Shown: piece by piece, positions 1 to 5,920 of the stretch
Layout: each line of letters starts with the position of its first letter
Numbering within the stretch: the first letter of the stretch is position 1
Assembly: GCA_021834785.1 (NCBI GenBank)
Contig: JAKBRJ010000007.1
Coordinates: 1-34,199, forward strand
Length of the DNA stretch: 34,199 bases
DNA from: Microcaldota archaeon
GTDB taxonomy: Archaea > Micrarchaeota > Micrarchaeia > Micrarchaeales > Micrarchaeaceae
Direction of reading: 5' to 3'
The notes under the pieces: model-generated
What the model was told of the DNA's origin: nothing
What the model saw: only the letters and a program-made list of their open reading frames with translations
Databases searched by the model: none
Translations under genes and position numbers: made by a program

Positions 1-28
1 AGGGGAACCTGCGGATAGATCACCTCGA
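1..28 (+). rRNA. rrs: 16S rRNA, 3' end only
   Basis: The first bases read AGGGGAACCTGCGG followed by ATAGATCACCTC. This is the 3' strand of helix 45 and the anti-Shine-Dalgarno tail of 16S rRNA. The rest of the gene lies left of the window, and the exact mature end (about 26-28) is uncertain. The usual GGTTGGATCACCTC or GGCTGGATCACCTC reads GGATAGATCACCTC here, so one normally conserved G is an A. The tail AUCACCUC predicts ribosome binding sites of the form GAGGUGAU, which are found before many genes in this window. No 23S gene follows; a protein gene starts about 77 bases downstream. Confidence 0.93.
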
Positions 29-94
29 ATATTAGTGTGCAAAGGTACGCAAATCGGTATCTGCATTAATCCTCAAGACTATTATCCTTTTCAA

Positions 95-99
95 AGGTG
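95..99 (+). promoter_or_regulatory. Ribosome binding site of ppa
   Basis: AGGTG sits five bases before the ATG at 105 and is complementary to the CACCT of the 16S tail at 21-26. It fixes the start of the pyrophosphatase gene. Confidence 0.8.
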
Positions 100-104
100 T
101 TTGA

Positions 105-611
105 ATGAACTTTGAAAAACAGACAGAAGACTATCCAAATACATTCTATTCTATGATAGAAATTCCTCAGGGCAGTAATATAAAATATGAATACAAGGAA
201 GACCTAGAGACCATTGTCGTCGACAGGTTTCTATTCACTTCGATGAATTATCCAACAAATTATGGATTTGTATTGAAGACAAAGGCAAAGGATGGCGATC
301 CGCTCGATGTTTTGGTTGTAACCCAGACACCGATAGGCAGCGGCATGGTCATAAAATGCAAGCCTATAGGCATAGCCATAATGTCTGATGAAGAGGGCTC
401 GGACAATAAGGTCATAGCAGTGCCTGTTGAAAAGGTAGATCCGTCTTCAGCTCAATTCAATGACATAGATGACGTCCCTGAATTCCTCAAGAACAAGATA
501 AAGCACTTCTTTGAGCACTACAAGGAATTGGAGAAGGGCAAATTCATGAAATTCGAGCGCTTCGAAGGAAAAGAGCGCGCAATAAAGGATTTGAAAGACT
601 CTGTGTCCTGA
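105..611 (+). CDS. ppa: Inorganic pyrophosphatase, family I
   Basis: A cytoplasmic, Mg-dependent enzyme that hydrolyses pyrophosphate to two phosphates and so pulls biosynthetic reactions forward. The 168-residue protein has the usual length for archaeal and bacterial family I enzymes. The family signature DGDPLD is at residues 63-68, providing the metal-binding aspartates. The N-terminal segment with the conserved Glu (IEIPQGSNIKYEY, residues 18-30) and the DEEGSDNK segment are also typical. The ATG is supported by AGGTG five bases upstream. It is the first gene after 16S rRNA and no strong TATA box is visible between them, so read-through from the rRNA promoter is possible (inference). Confidence 0.96.
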   Translation: MNFEKQTEDYPNTFYSMIEIPQGSNIKYEYKEDLETIVVDRFLFTSMNYPTNYGFVLKTKAKDGDPLDVLVVTQTPIGSGMVIKCKPIGIAIMSDEEGSDNKVIAVPVEKVDPSSAQFNDIDDVPEFLKNKIKHFFEHYKELEKGKFMKFERFEGKERAIKDLKDSVS

Positions 612-633
612 TCACTTTATACATTATGTATTT

Positions 634-707
634 AGGGAGGGACGACCTTCCCGTAGCGGACGAGAAAATGGCCTTCTCCGCAATCTTATTTTTTATTTTA
701 TTATTTT
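634..707 (+). terminator. Tandem hairpins and T-rich tract after ppa
   Basis: The 173 bases between ppa and rps11 (convergent genes) hold two adjacent hairpins. The first is GGGAGG (635-640) with CCTTCCC (646-652), one bulged base. The second is GCGGA (656-660) with TCCGC (677-681), extended by GAA/TTC. A run of mostly T follows at 685-707. This fits a transcription terminator for the plus strand. A small structured RNA is an alternative, since a TATA-like CTTTATAC lies at 615-622. The rest of the gap (708-784) is A-rich without visible structure. Confidence 0.5.
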
Positions 708-784
708 GGATGGAGTATCCTCGTTTTAAACAATAAAAAATAGAAATAGAAAAATAGAAGAAAAATAAATGAAGAAGAGAAATG

Positions 785-1288
785 TTATACTCTTCTTCCC
801 CTCTTTCCTCCTGGCCTTCGTGTAGTATCTGTAGGTATTGGAGTTACGTCTTCTATCTTGTTTACTCTCAATCCGCTCCTTGCCAATACTCTGACTACTG
901 CCTGAGCGCCGGGGCCTGGTGTCTTGGAGTTATGTCCTCCGGGAGCCCTTATCTCTATGTTGATGTTGGTTATGCCTTTATCCTTCGCTTCAGATGCGAC
1001 TTTGTATGCTGCCTGCATTGCAGCATAAGGCGATCCTTCCTGGGAATCGGCATTGACCATCATGCCACCGCTCCCTACGGCAATGGTTTCGCTGCCGGAT
1101 ATGTCGGTAAGCGTTATTATTGTGTCATTCTTGGATGAGTATACGTGCGCAACAGCCCATCTTTCAGGTCTTGGCTTGGCCTTCGCCTCCTCCATAGCTT
1201 TGGCTTCATATGAGACTACGTCCTTTTTCTTTTTTTGGGCTGGCGCCTCTGCAGCCACTGCTTTTTTATTGGATTCTTTCTTTGCCAT
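785..1288 (-). CDS. rps11: 30S ribosomal protein uS11
   Basis: A component of the small-subunit platform near the mRNA exit. The C-terminal 125 residues are the full uS11 fold, including the conserved segment with [19 protein letters not shown] and the basic C-terminus ending [11 protein letters not shown]. About 40 extra residues precede it, rich in Lys, Ala and Glu (KKKKK run), longer than in most archaea. The start is supported by GGTG six bases upstream of the ATG. It is the last gene of tRNA-Ser-rps13-rps4-rps11, 11 bases after rps4, so it is almost certainly co-transcribed. In many archaea rpoD follows directly; here the operon ends and rpoD is found at 32 kb. Confidence 0.97.
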   Translation of the reverse strand: MAKKESNKKAVAAEAPAQKKKKDVVSYEAKAMEEAKAKPRPERWAVAHVYSSKNDTIITLTDISGSETIAVGSGGMMVNADSQEGSPYAAMQAAYKVASEAKDKGITNINIEIRAPGGHNSKTPGPGAQAVVRVLARSGLRVNKIEDVTPIPTDTTRRPGGKRGRRV

Positions 1289-1299
1289 TTAAAACACCA

Positions 1300-1881
1300 T
1301 CAGGCTGTAGCTCCTGCAGACTCTGCTGCGGACTGCTGTTCTGCTTCTTCAACAGGTTTTGCACCGGCAGCAGGGCTTGTTCCTTCTGAGGGCTTCAATA
1401 CCGGCGTTACTTCTATTGGCTTGTAATAACCTATCTTAAGCTCCTCCTCTGCTTTTACCATGTACCCCGGTTTGTTGACCTTTTTCCCATTTATTGAAAT
1501 GAAACCATGAACTACCAATTGTCTTGCCTGCTTTATGCTGCGTGCCAGCCCCTTCTTGAACACTACGGACTGCAAACGTCTTGACAGGAAAGCGCTTTCA
1601 TTCAGATCGAGCAGTTTCTCAAGTGTAGAATCAGCAGGTATGACACCGAGTTTGACTAGCCTCGTTATTATGCTGTTTGCAACGCTATCTGAGCCCGTAC
1701 CGGAAAGCAGAAGCCTTACATTGTTCCTGAGCTTGCTCAAATCCGACTGCACCTTCCACAGCTCCTTCATGTTCTTTAAGCCGTATTCCTTGAGCAGTTC
1801 ATTGTCGGCATTTATTCTTGCCAGATTCCATATATTCTTAGGCTTTTCGAACTTCGGCTTGTTTCTCTTCGGCGCTCCCAT
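1300..1881 (-). CDS. rps4: 30S ribosomal protein uS4
   Basis: Primary 16S-binding protein of the small-subunit body. The S4 RNA-binding domain is visible in the region RRLQSVVFKKGLARSIKQA and the following VVHGFISINGKKVNKPGY, at about residues 100-140. The N-terminal segment (GAPKRNKPKFEKP) is typical of archaeal S4. The last 30 residues form an Ala/Glu-rich tail (PVEEAEQQSAAESAGATA) that is not part of the core fold. GTGAT lies three bases before the ATG. It sits between rps13 (4 bases upstream) and rps11 in the same transcript. Confidence 0.97.
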   Translation of the reverse strand: MGAPKRNKPKFEKPKNIWNLARINADNELLKEYGLKNMKELWKVQSDLSKLRNNVRLLLSGTGSDSVANSIITRLVKLGVIPADSTLEKLLDLNESAFLSRRLQSVVFKKGLARSIKQARQLVVHGFISINGKKVNKPGYMVKAEEELKIGYYKPIEVTPVLKPSEGTSPAAGAKPVEEAEQQSAAESAGATA

Positions 1882-1885
1882 TCAA

Positions 1886-2416
1886 TCACTTTTTCTTATC
1901 CTCCGCCTTTGGAGCGGCTCCTGCTTTTGCAGCTTTCTTCATGACACCGACGGTCGCACCGGTCCTGCCCGTTGACCTTGTATGCTGGCCGCGCACCTTC
2001 TGCCCGTGCTGGTGCCTTGACCCTACGAGCGTCCTCAACGAGGCGCCCCTAGTTATGTCCTGACGGACCGAAAATATAAGATCGTTTCCAACTACATGCG
2101 CATCTTTGCCGGTCTCGAAATCCTTCCTCCTGTTGAGCATGAATTGAGGTATCGCATATTTCGAAGGTTCCTTTATTAGGCCTTCGATCTGCGCTATCTG
2201 CTTCTCGTTGAGCGCACCTATTTCGGATGTTGGAGGTATGCTCAGCTTTTTGTCTGCAGTAAATGCCATGGCATGCGCCATTGCCGAACCTATGCCCTTG
2301 ATTCTCCTCAGGGCGTCCTCTATCTTTAGCTTGCCGTCTATGTCTCGGCCGGCAATCCTTATTATGGATGTCGCCCTTTTATCTTCATTTTTGAAATGTC
2401 TTTTTTCTTCTGCCAT
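1886..2416 (-). CDS. rps13: 30S ribosomal protein uS13
   Basis: Small-subunit head protein contacting the P-site tRNA and the intersubunit bridge. Recognised from the helix-two-turn-helix region IRIAGRDIDGKLKIEDALRR, the LRTLVG...HGQKVRGQHTRSTGRTG segment and the basic tail. At about 176 residues it is longer than the usual 150 through a Lys/Ala-rich C-terminal extension. Two ATGs lie in tandem; the second (at 2416) has GGTG five bases upstream, the spacing seen at ppa, so I prefer it over 2419. The start lies only about 14 bases from the 3' end of tRNA-Ser, so the mRNA leader is set by tRNA 3' processing. Confidence 0.96.
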   Translation of the reverse strand: MAEEKRHFKNEDKRATSIIRIAGRDIDGKLKIEDALRRIKGIGSAMAHAMAFTADKKLSIPPTSEIGALNEKQIAQIEGLIKEPSKYAIPQFMLNRRKDFETGKDAHVVGNDLIFSVRQDITRGASLRTLVGSRHQHGQKVRGQHTRSTGRTGATVGVMKKAAKAGAAPKAEDKKK

Positions 2417-2429
2417 CATAACACCGAAA

Positions 2430-2543
2430 CGCCAGGGCTGGGATATTCAGCTTTGGCTTTTGAACCCAGAAGGCCCGTGAGAGCCATACGCTTGCAAGTA
2501 TAAATTTCCAGGCGTACGCGTTACCAGATTCTGCCACCCTGGC
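2430..2543 (-). tRNA. tRNA-Ser(GGA) with two introns
   Basis: The acceptor GCCAGGG (5' end at 2543) pairs with CCCTGGC (2431-2437), with discriminator G at 2430 and no encoded CCA. The long variable arm GGCTC-TCAC-GGGCC and the anticodon stem TACGC/GCGTA are clear. The anticodon loop has 20 bases, from which a 13-base intron (2493-2505) is removed at position 37/38, leaving CTGGAAA with anticodon GGA. The T loop has 22 bases. A 15-base intron (2444-2458) at 59/60 leaves TTCAAAT on the stem CTGGG/CCCAG. Its splicing motif is very regular: outer helix the T stem, central helix TTCA:TGAA, bulges AAA and TAT. The mature length is 86. The central helix of the anticodon intron is imperfect (CTGG with CTTG). 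This tRNA heads the rps13 operon. Confidence 0.93.
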
Positions 2544-2568
2544 ATTCGTAGAGATATTAACATACAAA

Positions 2569-2579
2569 GTAATATATCC
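2569..2579 (-). promoter_or_regulatory. TATA box for tRNA-Ser/rps13 operon
   Basis: Read on the minus strand, GGATATATTAC lies about 26-36 bases upstream of the tRNA-Ser 5' end. This fits an archaeal BRE/TATA element and is the only evident promoter for tRNA-Ser and the three ribosomal-protein genes behind it. Confidence 0.55.
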
Positions 2580-2699
2580 TTTGCCATTGCATTTGGATGC
2601 CAAAAACAAGCCTCGCGGCTTTCATATATGAGATTATAAGCTTTTAAATGTTTTCATTTTATTTCACGCTCCGAAATAAATGAACTGCCGAATGAGCAT

Positions 2700-2714
2700 A
2701 AAATAAAAAATATG
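2700..2714 (-). terminator. T-rich terminator after the DUF981-like gene
   Basis: On the minus strand a T-rich run (ATATTTTTTATTTTATG) begins a few bases after the stop codon at 2720. Such oligo-T tracts are enough for archaeal termination. The remaining bases up to the tRNA-Ser promoter (2580-2699) are AT-rich with no gene visible. Confidence 0.5.
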
Positions 2715-2719
2715 GGCAG

Positions 2720-3304
2720 TCAGGCAGGGAAATATTTCCCAAATGCCTGAAGATGCTCATAGAAGCCGTTGTACCCTATGAATAACGCAATTAATGCAGT
2801 CATTACAAGAAGGAATACAAGGAAGTAGAATGCGTATCTGCCTGACCCTTTCGGATTCATGTAGATTATAGGCGAAAATACACCGGCCAAACCTGCAAAT
2901 ATATACAAACCCATTGCAGAAAGCAGGTCTATGCCCGTTTCAAGCCCGTATGAAACTATGCCTATTGAACCAACAAGGATGTATATGCCTAAGAAAAATC
3001 CTATTACTGACAATATTTTTATGTCGATGTTTTTTAGGAGCATATATCCCCCAATGACCATCAATATGCCAAGCATAAGCAATGGATCTCCGAAAAGCAT
3101 ATTAAAGGAACCAGGAAGCGGCCAGGTAAACGACACCAAAAAGCTGCTCGCCGCATTGAAAAAGCCGAAACCAATTATTGGTATTGCCAATGCGCTTGCA
3201 TTTTTCTTTCCCGATGCCGTCCTGTATACATATATTGCAAGCATTAGTACGCTAATGCCAAGACTAAACAGCATTATAGTCAATGGATCTATGAATAATC
3301 CCAT
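2720..3304 (-). CDS. Predicted membrane protein, DUF981-like
   Basis: The protein has 194 residues with about six hydrophobic membrane segments and almost no soluble part. The opening MGLFIDPLTIMLFSLG and the pattern of six segments resemble the archaeal DUF981 family, whose function is unknown; the family assignment is from memory and moderate. Charged residues are few and no catalytic motif is visible. GTGAT lies just before the ATG. The promoter is well formed, with a TATA box at 3338-3344 and a perfect 8-base inverted repeat between it and the start, which suggests dedicated regulation. It appears monocistronic. Confidence 0.75.
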   Translation of the reverse strand: MGLFIDPLTIMLFSLGISVLMLAIYVYRTASGKKNASALAIPIIGFGFFNAASSFLVSFTWPLPGSFNMLFGDPLLMLGILMVIGGYMLLKNIDIKILSVIGFFLGIYILVGSIGIVSYGLETGIDLLSAMGLYIFAGLAGVFSPIIYMNPKGSGRYAFYFLVFLLVMTALIALFIGYNGFYEHLQAFGKYFPA

Positions 3305-3322
3305 TTTATCACTTCTATAATC

Positions 3323-3347
3323 ATAAGGGCAGAGCCCTTATAAATAC
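3323..3347 (-). promoter_or_regulatory. TATA box with perfect 8-bp dyad
   Basis: ATAAGGGC (3323-3330) and GCCCTTAT (3334-3341) form a perfect inverted repeat with a 3-base spacer. It overlaps the TATA box (GTATTTATAAG on the minus strand, 3337-3347) and reaches toward the expected transcription start of the DUF981-like gene. A repressor bound there would block TBP or polymerase, so it is a likely operator. Nothing else in the window shares the sequence. Confidence 0.55.
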
Positions 3348-3380
3348 ACACCCTTACAGTGTTGGCTGATTGCAGTGCGC

Positions 3381-3560
3381 TTACTTTATATCCCTTATTG
3401 CTTTCTTTATCTTTTCCATAGTCGCACTATCAATATGGTCCATGTGGTGGGCTGACTTGGCGTGCTCTGCCACTTTCTTCATTAATTCTGTTTCAGAGTC
3501 TGCTGTAGCTGTAAAGCCACATTCCAAACCTATCCTCTTGCATGCAAATTCTTTAGCCAT
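3381..3560 (-). CDS. Small DUF1059-type protein
   Basis: A 59-residue protein beginning MAKEFACKRIGLECGF and ending KKAIRDIK. The pattern of a Cys near residue 7, Cys-Gly-Phe at 14-16, an AxHAKxxHHMDH segment at 32-42 and a short C-terminal helix matches DUF1059, small archaeal and bacterial proteins described as predicted metal-binding. I checked the translation base by base; it is a clean frame from ATG to TAA. A TATA-like AAAATATAAA lies at 3621-3630, giving a leader of about 38 bases. The ribosome binding site is weak (GATGAT). Its role is unknown; Cys/His binding of a metal is an inference. Confidence 0.85.
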   Translation of the reverse strand: MAKEFACKRIGLECGFTATADSETELMKKVAEHAKSAHHMDHIDSATMEKIKKAIRDIK

Positions 3561-3668
3561 TCTATCATCATTTAATTTTGGAAATGCATGCTTATACGCC
3601 TTTCTAAAAATAGAAATGTGTTTATATTTTAGCTTTTTATGCGCATATGGGTTGTTGCATTCCAGGTT

Positions 3669-4304
3669 TTATATTAGACCATACCATAAAAGCAATATGC
3701 CTACGAATTCCGAGTAATACAGGAATGCAGGCACCTGCACGATGTATAGAGTTCCGGCTATGCTTACTATTATAACGCCGATTATTATGCTAAGCATCTT
3801 CTTGCTTTTGCCCTTTGCATACGATTTTATTGCTATTGCTATAAGCAGGATGGCAGCAGGGAAGGTGACTAGACTAGATGCAGTTACCACGTTTAAAGGC
3901 AGAATCCCGTATACTATGTGATTTATTATTATGTTGCCTATCCTGGTGGCTGCAAGGAAGTACGCAAGAATAGCTTCAGTAGCTATAGAATATATTGCGT
4001 ATGCCCTCCCGTATATCTTGCCTTTAATGAGTTTTACCGAGCCGAATGCAAGAAAATTCACTATCAAGGATACCGTAAAAAGATATGCAATTATCAGTAA
4101 CTGGTAAGTGACCCCAACTGCAAAAAGCACCTCAAGAAATACTCCGAGGGCGAAGAGCCATATGCCTATGGACCAATAAAGGTAGGGCTCTTGCTTTTTT
4201 GCGCGATATTTCTTTGATATCAGAAGCGCAAGCCCGAAACTAAGGATAAATATAATTAGTGTGGAGAAAATTGTGAAATCTGCAGATGCGAAAATGCTTG
4301 TCAT
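3669..4304 (-). CDS. Predicted seven-helix membrane protein
   Basis: The protein has about 211 residues with roughly seven hydrophobic segments and short basic loops (SKKYRAKKQE, KSYAKGKSKK). I do not recognise the family. The layout, with an aromatic pair of segments YLYWSIGIWLFALGVFLEVLF, is reminiscent of the membrane sensor halves of archaeal kinases, but no soluble domain follows. An upstream in-frame ATG at 4352 lies inside tRNA-Lys, so I use the ATG at 4304. It begins 23 bases after the 3' end of tRNA-Lys with no clear ribosome binding site, so it may be co-transcribed with the tRNA. Confidence 0.7.
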   Translation of the reverse strand: MTSIFASADFTIFSTLIIFILSFGLALLISKKYRAKKQEPYLYWSIGIWLFALGVFLEVLFAVGVTYQLLIIAYLFTVSLIVNFLAFGSVKLIKGKIYGRAYAIYSIATEAILAYFLAATRIGNIIINHIVYGILPLNVVTASSLVTFPAAILLIAIAIKSYAKGKSKKMLSIIIGVIIVSIAGTLYIVQVPAFLYYSEFVGILLLWYGLI

Positions 4305-4327
4305 GGATTGCCTATTTTTTATTTTAG

Positions 4328-4402
4328 CGGGCCCAGTGGGATTTGAACCCACGACTTAAAGGTTAAAAGCCTTCCACTCTAGCCAAACTGAGTTATGGGC
4401 CC
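4328..4402 (-). tRNA. tRNA-Lys(TTT)
   Basis: The acceptor GGGCCCA (5' end 4402) pairs with TGGGCCC, discriminator G at 4328, no encoded CCA. The D stem ACTC/GAGT, anticodon stem GAAGG/CCTTT with loop CTTTTAA (anticodon TTT), and T arm GTGGG-TTCAAAT-CCCAC are all regular. It has 75 bases and no intron, unlike the three tRNAs in the ribosomal operons. Confidence 0.97.
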
Positions 4403-4449
4403 GTTAATTACGGGTGAAAAATTACCTGTGTTAAGATGTATGGTAAAAA

Positions 4450-4459
4450 TTTATAAATA
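4450..4459 (+). promoter_or_regulatory. TATA box, leaderless DsrE-like gene
   Basis: TTTATAAATA is centred about 27 bases before the ATG at 4482 and no ribosome binding site precedes that ATG. Transcription should start at or within a couple of bases of the start codon, giving a leaderless mRNA. Confidence 0.7.
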
Positions 4460-4481
4460 TGTTCATGATTTAAGTATTATT

Positions 4482-4805
4482 ATGACAAAGATATTATCTC
4501 TTGTAACTAGCAGAGAAACTGAAAAAATAAACATGGCGCTGAATTTTAGCAAAAGGCAAAAGGCAGCAGGGCACGACATCAGGATACTTTTCTTCGGACC
4601 GAGTGAAGGGGTGCTTGCAGAAAATGAAGACATGAAAAATGCCATAAAGGCAGATTTTCCTGATTCCGATCGCCCGAAGGCATGCATAGCAGTTGCGCAG
4701 ATGCAGAACATAGATGCCAAATTGAAAGGCACTGCAGAATTGGTAAGGGCAGGGGAATATATAACAAAAAGCATAGATGAAGGCTATGCAGTAATAACCT
4801 TCTAG
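4482..4805 (+). CDS. DsrE-like small cytoplasmic protein
   Basis: A 107-residue protein starting MTKILSLVTSRETEKINMAL. The alternation of short strands and helices (KILSLVTS, helix with MALNFSKRQKAAGHD, IRILFFGPSEGVLAE, KACIAVAQMQNI, helix, GYAVITF) resembles the DsrE/DsrF fold of sulfur-relay proteins. A single Cys (KACIAVAQ) sits where many DsrE-like proteins carry the active Cys, but the assignment rests on pattern only. An earlier in-frame ATG (4395) lies in tRNA-Lys; the TATA box position favours 4482 with a leaderless message. It runs convergently toward the mer-type operon. Confidence 0.65.
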   Translation: MTKILSLVTSRETEKINMALNFSKRQKAAGHDIRILFFGPSEGVLAENEDMKNAIKADFPDSDRPKACIAVAQMQNIDAKLKGTAELVRAGEYITKSIDEGYAVITF

Positions 4806-4823
4806 CATCGCATAGAACTGCGC

Positions 4824-5387
4824 CTATGCCAGGCTGTCCACTTCTGATTTGAGCTGCGGCATTGTAATGGATGGCGAACCGCTTACATAAACTACCTGAC
4901 CATTTTTATTTATCAGGTAATATAGGTCCAGATATGCCTTTGAATCGTAAAGCTCACTCATTCTGTAGCTCGCATACGCCGATATGATCCTGCTGCTATC
5001 CGATGCATTTGCTGAACTCGTATTTACAAAGTCGTTTATTGGCGGGCCAGAATATCCAAGATTGTTGTATAGCTCCAATTCTAGTACGGTTATATTTTTA
5101 TTGGAAAAGAAGCTCATGTTCCTGGCTATAGCCTGAGTTCCTGCTACGCATGAACTGCACCAAGTAGCTACAAAGTACACAAGCAATGGCTTGCCGTTAT
5201 AATTTGAAACTTCCCGTAGCGCCCCGCTTGGAAGCGTAAAATTTGCATTTGGCGCCTCTGAACCTGCATTTAATATTCCAGACGACGCTTGAGACGCACT
5301 TGTCTGAATTGAATTATACCAATATGCTGCCACTAATATGAGTATTACGGCAAGCGCAATGATTGAATACAAATATTTCTTTTTCAT
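4824..5387 (-). CDS. Membrane-anchored TlpA/ResA-like thioredoxin
   Basis: An extracytoplasmic thiol-disulfide protein. Residues 5-22 form one membrane anchor after a KKK start. The thioredoxin-like domain follows from about residue 42 (GSEAPNANFTLPSG), with active site WCSSC at 76-80 and the later strand YYLINKNGQVVYVSGS. It is a 187-residue protein, the usual size for TlpA-like domains. Its ATG overlaps the stop of the MerT-like gene (ATGA), so the two are translationally coupled. Placed last in a merA operon, it could handle Hg(II) or keep the Cys pairs of the neighbouring membrane protein reduced (inference); a general redox role remains possible. Confidence 0.85.
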   Translation of the reverse strand: MKKKYLYSIIALAVILILVAAYWYNSIQTSASQASSGILNAGSEAPNANFTLPSGALREVSNYNGKPLLVYFVATWCSSCVAGTQAIARNMSFFSNKNITVLELELYNNLGYSGPPINDFVNTSSANASDSSRIISAYASYRMSELYDSKAYLDLYYLINKNGQVVYVSGSPSITMPQLKSEVDSLA

Positions 5388-5920
5388 CTCTTAACGCCTA
5401 TTTTATTAATGCAGCACGACTTCCAGACTTTCCCAGATATGTTGTACAGGCTTATCGCCATTATGGACAGCGACACAATTATAAAAATAATCCACGTATT
5501 TGCAAAGAAGCCCTGTATCTTGCCGGTCAAGCCAAACAATACAGGAGTAGATGCGCCGAAAGCTGACAGCGCGAACGGCACTATTGGGGTGCAGCAGAGC
5601 AGTTGGCTTGATGTGCCGAGTATCAGCCCAAAAAACGTAGCGCTTTTGGTCCTACCCTTTGCCATTGCCGCATCCCTTTTTGCTATATATATGTACATTG
5701 ATGCCGACATCGCAAACATGACTCCCAAAAATATTATGCCAATTATTTCTACCAAACCGCCGATGAAAAGCGATCCGAAAAGGATGAAACTTTCATGAAA
5801 CAGGTTCAGCATGTAGAGATAGGCGATGATTATGGCGACTGAAAGCGACACCACAAGCAATGCATATCTGCCGTTTCCGAAAACCTCCTTCAATGATCCG
5901 ATAAATGCCATTGATATCAT
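5384..5920 (-). CDS. MerT-like membrane protein with two Cys pairs
   Basis: A 178-residue protein with four to five membrane segments. A Cys-Cys pair followed by Pro (LLCCTPIVPFALSAFG, Cys at about 109-110) lies in a membrane segment, and a second pair (KSCCINK, about 169-170) is near the cytoplasmic C-terminus. Bacterial MerT has a Cys pair before Pro in its first membrane segment and a second pair in a cytoplasmic loop, and uses them to pass Hg(II) inward to MerA. The match is in arrangement; overall similarity looks low, so a divergent analogue is likely. The stop of merA overlaps the ATG at 5920 (TGATG). A GTG at 5923 is an alternative start. Confidence 0.68.
   Translation of the reverse strand: MISMAFIGSLKEVFGNGRYALLVVSLSVAIIIAYLYMLNLFHESFILFGSLFIGGLVEIIGIIFLGVMFAMSASMYIYIAKRDAAMAKGRTKSATFFGLILGTSSQLLCCTPIVPFALSAFGASTPVLFGLTGKIQGFFANTWIIFIIVSLSIMAISLYNISGKVWKSCCINKIGVKR

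Noticed and set aside
2487..2516. A reading of this loop as tRNA-Ala(TGC), from CTTGCAA
   Set aside because: The long variable arm, discriminator G and overall match to archaeal tRNA-Ser show that CTGGAAA is the mature loop and CTTGCA lies in the intron.
2385..2609. A 74-codon open frame on the minus strand covering tRNA-Ser
   Set aside because: It runs through the tRNA and both introns and overlaps rps13; no ribosome binding site or protein-like composition. The tRNA explains the sequence.
4672..4680. Another partial copy of the tRNA-Asn 3' end (GCCCGAAGG)
   Set aside because: Only nine bases with a mismatch to the tRNA, inside a coding region and far from the tRNA; chance similarity is enough.
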